11,428 nucleotides of DNA from Akkermansiaceae bacterium (lineage in GTDB: Bacteria; Verrucomicrobiota; Verrucomicrobiia; Verrucomicrobiales; Akkermansiaceae): NCBI GenBank assembly GCA_020627645.1, contig JAHDGN010000074.1, positions 1 to 11,428 on the forward strand, written 5' to 3'. The notes beneath the pieces are model-generated. The model was given only the letters and a program-made list of their open reading frames with translations, was not told where the DNA came from and ran no database searches. This document shows, piece after piece, positions 7,090-11,428 of this stretch; the stretch's first letter is position 1, and each line of letters opens with the position of its first letter. A program made the translations under genes and the position numbers.

Positions 7090-9735
7090 ATGGCTGAAGA
7101 ACGGTACGAAATCAGAGGAAAAATTGGACAAGGAGGCGTTGGCGCCGTCTATCGTGCACGAGATCGCAACCTCAATCGCGAAGTCGCCATTAAGCGAGTT
7201 CTGCCCGAAGGCGGATACGAAAACCAAGAAGAAGCCACCGAAGCCATGCTTAAAGAAGCGAACGCTCTGTGTGCTCTTCAGCACCCCCACATCATCACCA
7301 TCTACGACGCAGGTGTCGACGAGGAAGGCCCCTTCGTTGTCATGGAATTGGTCGAAGGCGAAACAATCGATGAACTGATTGAAAAAGGACCTCTGTCTTA
7401 TGACGACTTTCGTACCGTTGCCGTACAATCGCAAGAAGCCCTCATTGCCGCTCAAGACCTCGATCTCGTTCACCGAGACATTAAGCCGACCAACATCATG
7501 GTTTCCCACTCAGCGAGCGGAAAATTTCACGTCAAACTCCTTGATTTTGGACTCGCCAAATTTTCCGCCACTCCTTCTCTCCAGACCATTGACCACGGAG
7601 ACGCCGTTTTTGGATCCATCCACTTCATGGCCCCCGAACAATTCGAGCGCACTCCACTCGACAAACGTACCGATATGTATTCCATCGGTTGCGTCTACTA
7701 TTACTGCCTTGCAGGGAAATACCCTTTTGACTCCGAGACAGCCCCAGGAGTCATGACCGCCCACCTTCAAAACCAAGTCACCCACCTTTCCCAAGTCAGA
7801 CCAGATCTTCCCCAATGGCTATGTGATTGGGTCATGTGGCATATCTCTCGACAAATGGATCAACGTCCGCCAGAAGCGAAGCAATCTCTTCAAAATTTCC
7901 TCATGAACGAATCCAACCCAACCGCTGTCCAACCCCCAAACCAACATGTTGCAGGAGCTCCCCAAGGAAGTGGCCTACTGACCGCACAAACTGTCCAAGA
8001 TGCAGCTCAACAACTTCAATCTTCAGCCGCGGCCACTCAAGCAGGGAAACCAAAATTCATCATCCCTGAACAAGAACCCCAACAACCAGCCGCCTCTGGC
8101 CCCGCCACCTCACAACAAATCCCACAAACAAACCCCGCCCCAAACCCATACCAACAGCAACAAGCAGCTCCACCATCAACCTCTCCAGCTCAAGCTCCAC
8201 TCGTCACAGGAGCAATTCCAAACACTTCTGCCCCAACACAACAAGCAGCCACCCAGTCCATCCAACCGGCCCTTCAAAATACCCCAGTGGTAGAGCCCCA
8301 GGTTACCGTCCCACTTGCTGGAGCTAACTTAAATCAACAGCCAGACCCTCAAGTCACCGTCCCACTCGCAGGAGTTTCTACTCAACAGCACGGCGCCCCC
8401 CAACAATTTACCCCTGCACATCAACCTCAAGGACTGCCACCCCAGCAAAACCTTCCCCAGCAACCTGGAGCCTATCAACAACCTGGAATGCCTCAACAGA
8501 TCGGCATGCCCCAGCAGGCTGAAGCTTCTCAACCATTAGGGGCAACCCAACCCTACGGCTCGCAGACCCAGGGAGGCTTTCAACCAGCACCAAAGAAAAA
8601 AGGTCTTTCGCCAGCAGCCACGATGGTCCTAGCTTCTATCCTGATCGTTGGGCTGATTATTGCCGGCGTAGTCCTCGCCGGCAAAATGGGAGATAGAAAA
8701 GTCAATAAAGTAATTGAGGAAATCTCTCAGCACCAAGGCGATGACTTTCCACTAACCCAAGAAAAAACCAAAATCATCCTCGACCTTCTCTCAAGCACAG
8801 ACACCTTCTCCGATGGACAACGGACAACTTTCCTCCACAAACTTCGAACCGGAAAATCGATCGATGGCTCAAATGTTTCATCACAGGTCACCCAGTATAT
8901 TAGAAGCGAATATATTGGTGACGAACTTTCCGAACGCCTTATCGTAGCTGTCGTCCACCACCGTGCGAATAAAGACAACCCCTCCGAAGTCGTCCCCCAC
9001 TTAATCGATTTCATTAAGAACAAGGAAAACTCGCCAAGAGGGAAAACCGCAGCCCTAAAAGCAGCCGGAAAAATGGCAAGCCCAAGCAATTTTGGTGATC
9101 TAATGGCCATCGTCACCACCTCTGAAGATGCTGGGGTTCGCAATCAAGCTTCTCTCTCCCTTGCTCAGGTCATCAAAAAATCACCGAACCCATCTAGCTT
9201 CAGTAACGTCGCCATCAATGCCAGCAAAAATGCCATCGATGATTCAGCAAAAGCCGCAGCTCTTCGGATTGTTGGAGCGAGCGGAGGTGGATCTTCGGCC
9301 ACATTCCTGGAAAAGGTGATCCGAGAATCCAACAACTCCATCCTTCAAGCTGCCGCACTGAATGCCCTTGGCAATTGGCCCGATGACTCCAGATTTGAAG
9401 ACCTACTAGAATACACGAAGAACTTTTCCGACCAACCGAGACTTCGTCGAGCAGGCTTTGACTCCATGCACAGTTTTTTGACCAAAGGACCAAAAATTAG
9501 CCCGGAGGACCAAGAAACTCTTTGGGGAGATCTCGCAAAATTCGCCAACAACAAAAACGAGCAGAGAAAGGTAATCAACTCCGTCATCAAAATCCCAACA
9601 AAATGGGCCAACCGCATTCTTTTAAGCTACGAAAACAACGGAGCTGACGACAACGTCCAAGGATATGCCCAAAGGGAAAGAGAAAAACACGACGAGCTCC
9701 TCAAAAATTTCGCCGAAAACGAACCCGCAGAATAA
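7090..9735 (+). CDS. Transmembrane Hanks-type Ser/Thr protein kinase with C-terminal HEAT-like repeats
   Basis: ATG at 7090 gives an 881-residue protein starting MAEERYEIRGKIGQGG; the frame extends to TTG at 7048, but those 14 residues precede the usual kinase start. The kinase domain (about 6-272) has every catalytic element: glycine loop GQGGVGAVY (13-21), VAIKR lysine K35, HRDIKPTN (128-135, catalytic D130), DFG (152-154) and MAPEQ (180-184). It should be active. A Pro/Gln/Ala-rich linker (about 275-500) contains PQVTVPLAG twice (403-411 and 420-428). After KKK (502-504) comes one membrane helix (about 511-531). The remaining 350 residues are alpha-helical with HEAT/ARM-like repeats such as RGKTAALKAAGKM and LQAAALNALGNW. 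The expected topology is kinase inside and repeats outside the cytoplasmic membrane, like PknB but with HEAT-like repeats where PASTA repeats would be. The repeats probably sense or bind a partner; the ligand and substrates are unknown. A strong terminator follows. Confidence 0.93.
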   Translation: MAEERYEIRGKIGQGGVGAVYRARDRNLNREVAIKRVLPEGGYENQEEATEAMLKEANALCALQHPHIITIYDAGVDEEGPFVVMELVEGETIDELIEKGPLSYDDFRTVAVQSQEALIAAQDLDLVHRDIKPTNIMVSHSASGKFHVKLLDFGLAKFSATPSLQTIDHGDAVFGSIHFMAPEQFERTPLDKRTDMYSIGCVYYYCLAGKYPFDSETAPGVMTAHLQNQVTHLSQVRPDLPQWLCDWVMWHISRQMDQRPPEAKQSLQNFLMNESNPTAVQPPNQHVAGAPQGSGLLTAQTVQDAAQQLQSSAAATQAGKPKFIIPEQEPQQPAASGPATSQQIPQTNPAPNPYQQQQAAPPSTSPAQAPLVTGAIPNTSAPTQQAATQSIQPALQNTPVVEPQVTVPLAGANLNQQPDPQVTVPLAGVSTQQHGAPQQFTPAHQPQGLPPQQNLPQQPGAYQQPGMPQQIGMPQQAEASQPLGATQPYGSQTQGGFQPAPKKKGLSPAATMVLASILIVGLIIAGVVLAGKMGDRKVNKVIEEISQHQGDDFPLTQEKTKIILDLLSSTDTFSDGQRTTFLHKLRTGKSIDGSNVSSQVTQYIRSEYIGDELSERLIVAVVHHRANKDNPSEVVPHLIDFIKNKENSPRGKTAALKAAGKMASPSNFGDLMAIVTTSEDAGVRNQASLSLAQVIKKSPNPSSFSNVAINASKNAIDDSAKAAALRIVGASGGGSSATFLEKVIRESNNSILQAAALNALGNWPDDSRFEDLLEYTKNFSDQPRLRRAGFDSMHSFLTKGPKISPEDQETLWGDLAKFANNKNEQRKVINSVIKIPTKWANRILLSYENNGADDNVQGYAQREREKHDELLKNFAENEPAE
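8296..8373 (+). repeat. Tandem PQVTVPLAG peptide repeat in kinase linker
   Basis: Two copies of PQVTVPLAG, coded at 8296-8322 and 8347-8373, lie 17 residues apart in the low-complexity linker. Five of nine codons differ at the third base, yet the peptide is unchanged. Each copy carries one threonine that could be an autophosphorylation or docking site; that role is inference. Confidence 0.85.
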
Positions 9736-9759
9736 CCTCCCTCCAAATCCACCGTAACC

Positions 9760-9790
9760 AAAAGGCGACTTTCCAGAGTCGCCTTTTTTA
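9760..9790 (+). terminator. Rho-independent terminator after the kinase gene
   Basis: AAAAGGCGACT (9760-9770) pairs perfectly with AGTCGCCTTTT (9777-9787) over 11 bp around the loop TTCCAG, and T continues to 9789. It lies 24 bases after the kinase stop codon and should end the gluQ/kinase transcript before the antiporter gene. Confidence 0.93.
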
Positions 9791-9827
9791 TTCCCCAAAA
9801 ATCCCACTCGCCGAATGATCACCAACA

Positions 9828-9833
9828 TTTAAT
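9828..9833 (+). promoter_or_regulatory. Candidate -10 box for the antiporter gene (possible leaderless start)
   Basis: TTTAAT matches five of six positions of TATAAT and sits 8 bases before the GTG start. Transcription would begin at or next to the start codon, giving a leaderless mRNA. No convincing -35 is seen, and no Shine-Dalgarno sequence precedes the GTG, which agrees with leaderless use but does not prove it. Confidence 0.3.
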
Positions 9834-9841
9834 GTCATCCC

Positions 9842-11356
9842 GTGGAAATTCTGATCAACCTAACTTCATACCTCCCTCAATTACTTCCTCTGATACCACC
9901 AATCATTGCCCTCATCCTCATTCTTATCACGCGGCAAGCTGCCATCTCTCTCATTGCCGCTATCATAGCCGGATCCATCATTCTAACCTGGCCCAACCCG
10001 CTTGAAGCCGCCCGAACTCTCTTCAATCATCATTTCTTTCCGGCCATCGGATCGAGTCCCTGGAATCTTGCTGCCATCATCTTCACTCTCACCCTCGGAG
10101 CCTTTGCCACCCTCCTCGAAAAAAGTGGAGGTTTCACCGCCATCCTCAATTCTTTGCTCAACAAAAAAAGCAACAACCCCCAAAAGAAACTACTCTTTGG
10201 AGTCTACGGACTCGGCCTGCTCTGCTTCTTCGACGGTCTAGCCAATGCCGTTCTCCTCGGACGTGTCGCACGCCCACTCGTCGACGCTCTCAAAATTTCT
10301 CGCCAATTCCTTGCCTATCTCATCGATTCAACAAGCTCGACCGTCGCTTGCGTCGCTTTCATCTCAACCTGGATCGCCTCTCAACTCTCCATCATCAAAA
10401 CCAGCCTCACCGAAGCTCCGTTCGAGGTCGAACCAGCCTCTCTCTTCTTCCAGTCAATTCCAGCCAACCCCTACTGCCTCCTCAGCCTCATCCTCATCCC
10501 CCTTGTCATCTACAAATCATGGCACCCTGGCCCGATGAAAAACGCCAAACCAGTCACAACCATAGATTCCACCACCACCCAACCCAGTCATTCTCCTCTC
10601 CTTGCCCTCATCCCACTGGCCATTCTCGTCACCACTCTCCCCTGCTTTATTTATCTCTGGCAAGATGGCCCTCAATGGTCATGGAGCAACGCCTTCAAGT
10701 CAGATGGCGTTCCATACGCCATGACCGCTTCCGGATTCGTCGCACTAGCCGCCGCCTGGATCTGCTTCCCCAAAGCTCAAAAACACGAAGCCCCAAAACA
10801 CATGCTCGATGGCGCCGCCTCTCTCCTCCCAGCCCTCATCATCCTCATCTGCGCCTGGACTCTCGGCAGCATCTTCAACGCCCTAGGCACAGCCGATCTC
10901 ATTAAGCAGCTTCTTGGCCAAAATCTTTCCCCCATGACCATCCCCCTCGCCATCTTCCTTATCGCAGCAATCATGTCCTTCCTCACTGGAACCTCCTGGG
11001 GAACCTTCGGTCTACTGATGCCCATCGCCCTCCCTCTCGCCCTCACCCTGGGGACTGAACTTCCCCAAGAAGAACTCATCAACCTCATCACCATGACCAT
11101 TGGCGCTGTCTTTGGGGGAGCCGTCTTCGGAGACCACTGTAGCCCATTCTCCGACACCACGATCGTTTCCTCCCTCTCAGCAGGCTGCACTCCTACCTCA
11201 CACGTTGCGACTCAACTCCCCTACGCCCTAATCGCAGCCATTGCAGCAGCAGCAGCCTACCTCCTCATGGCTTTTAATCTTCCACCCATCTTCGCCACTA
11301 GCATGATCGGTATCCTTCTCGCAATCATTGTCCTCACGAGAAAAAACACCGAATAG
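9842..11356 (+). CDS. NhaC-family Na+/H+ antiporter
   Basis: A 504-residue polytopic inner-membrane protein with roughly eleven or twelve hydrophobic segments, the usual size of NhaC-type antiporters, which exchange Na+ for H+ and serve pH and sodium homeostasis. Family signatures are visible: FFDGLANAVLLGRVARPL (129-146) followed by ISRQFLAYLIDSTSSTVAC and ISTWIA; LTGTSWGTFGLLMPIALPLA (381-400); and GAVFGGAVFGDHCSPFSDTT (421-440). The first motif reads FFDG where many relatives have FFDD, a change at a conserved acidic position. A hydrophilic loop (about 228-250, rich in Thr and Ser) divides the two halves. The start is GTG at 9842; an in-frame TAA at 9830-9832 rules out a longer product. 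It follows a strong terminator by 51 bases and is probably its own transcription unit. Substrate selectivity cannot be read from sequence; a different Na+-coupled antiport, as in some NhaC-superfamily members such as MleN, remains possible. Confidence 0.92.
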   Translation: MEILINLTSYLPQLLPLIPPIIALILILITRQAAISLIAAIIAGSIILTWPNPLEAARTLFNHHFFPAIGSSPWNLAAIIFTLTLGAFATLLEKSGGFTAILNSLLNKKSNNPQKKLLFGVYGLGLLCFFDGLANAVLLGRVARPLVDALKISRQFLAYLIDSTSSTVACVAFISTWIASQLSIIKTSLTEAPFEVEPASLFFQSIPANPYCLLSLILIPLVIYKSWHPGPMKNAKPVTTIDSTTTQPSHSPLLALIPLAILVTTLPCFIYLWQDGPQWSWSNAFKSDGVPYAMTASGFVALAAAWICFPKAQKHEAPKHMLDGAASLLPALIILICAWTLGSIFNALGTADLIKQLLGQNLSPMTIPLAIFLIAAIMSFLTGTSWGTFGLLMPIALPLALTLGTELPQEELINLITMTIGAVFGGAVFGDHCSPFSDTTIVSSLSAGCTPTSHVATQLPYALIAAIAAAAAYLLMAFNLPPIFATSMIGILLAIIVLTRKNTE

Positions 11357-11363
11357 CAAGCCA

Positions 11364-11400
11364 ACCCAACCAATTGGGTGTGATTTTAAATGAAGTTTTT
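11364..11400 (+). terminator. Weak candidate terminator after the antiporter gene
   Basis: ACCCAA (11364-11369) pairs with TTGGGT (11374-11379) around CCAA, 7 bases after the stop codon. The stem is only 6 bp and the T-rich tract that follows (TTTT, later a T6 run beginning at 11396) is interrupted, so this is weaker than the terminator after the kinase gene. The rest of the sequence to the window end (to 11428) is AT-rich with nothing recognised. Confidence 0.3.
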
Positions 11401-11428
11401 TGAATTTTAGACTTGTACTATTTTGAAC

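Noticed and set aside
7033..7509. Minus-strand open frame of 158 codons opposite the kinase catalytic domain
   Set aside because: The plus strand here encodes conserved kinase motifs; the antisense frame has no family features and is kept open by skewed base use.
8000..8293. Plus-strand frame of 97 codons overlapping the kinase linker
   Set aside because: It is an out-of-frame reading of the Pro/Gln-rich repeat DNA.
8410..8580. PQQ-rich repeats in the kinase linker as a structured tandem repeat array
   Set aside because: The units are irregular in length and sequence; this is low-complexity linker rather than a defined repeat. No CRISPR-like or mobile-element repeats were found elsewhere in the window.
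10348..10905. Plus-strand frame of 185 codons rich in Ser, His, Arg and Pro
   Set aside because: It overlaps the antiporter gene in another frame; the antiporter frame has conserved transporter motifs across the same bases.

Overview
The window looks like a chromosomal piece of a Verrucomicrobiota member or a close PVC-superphylum relative. The main reasons are a very large secreted protein that combines lamin-tail, chitobiase-C-like, CotH-kinase and beta-helix modules and ends in a DPDGDG calcium-loop tail typical of that phylum's exported proteins, weak or absent Shine-Dalgarno sequences before every gene, and a Hanks-type kinase with a long Pro/Gln-rich linker. The placement is inferred from protein style only; there is no rRNA or marker gene to confirm it.

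Layout. The left half (1-5932) is a minus-strand cluster read right to left. It holds a 1722-residue exported multidomain CotH-type protein (5932-764), then only six bases later a 144-residue protein that begins at a lipobox-like Gly-Cys without a signal peptide (757-323), then a lipoprotein that runs off the left edge (277-1). The tight spacing suggests one envelope or surface operon. A 200-bp divergent intergenic region (5933-6132) separates it from the right half, which is entirely plus strand: gluQ, encoding glutamyl-queuosine tRNA(Asp) synthetase (6133-6990); a membrane-anchored Ser/Thr kinase with an extracytoplasmic alpha-helical HEAT-like domain (7090-9735); a strong intrinsic terminator (9760-9790); and an NhaC-family Na+/H+ antiporter (9842-11356).

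How the genes fit together. The left cluster builds secreted and lipid-anchored surface proteins. The right genes are a tRNA modification enzyme, an envelope-spanning signalling kinase and an ion antiporter. Only the first two could share a transcript; the terminator separates the antiporter. No pathway links the right-hand genes to each other or to the left cluster from sequence alone.

No mobile element, CRISPR array, rRNA or tRNA gene was seen. The most unusual points are the lost signal peptide of the 144-residue protein, the giant CotH/beta-helix/lamin-tail composite with all mature cysteines confined to the helix and an 8-G tract before it, and the kinase whose linker carries a duplicated PQVTVPLAG peptide conserved despite synonymous drift. 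I do not see a clearly undescribed multigene system.
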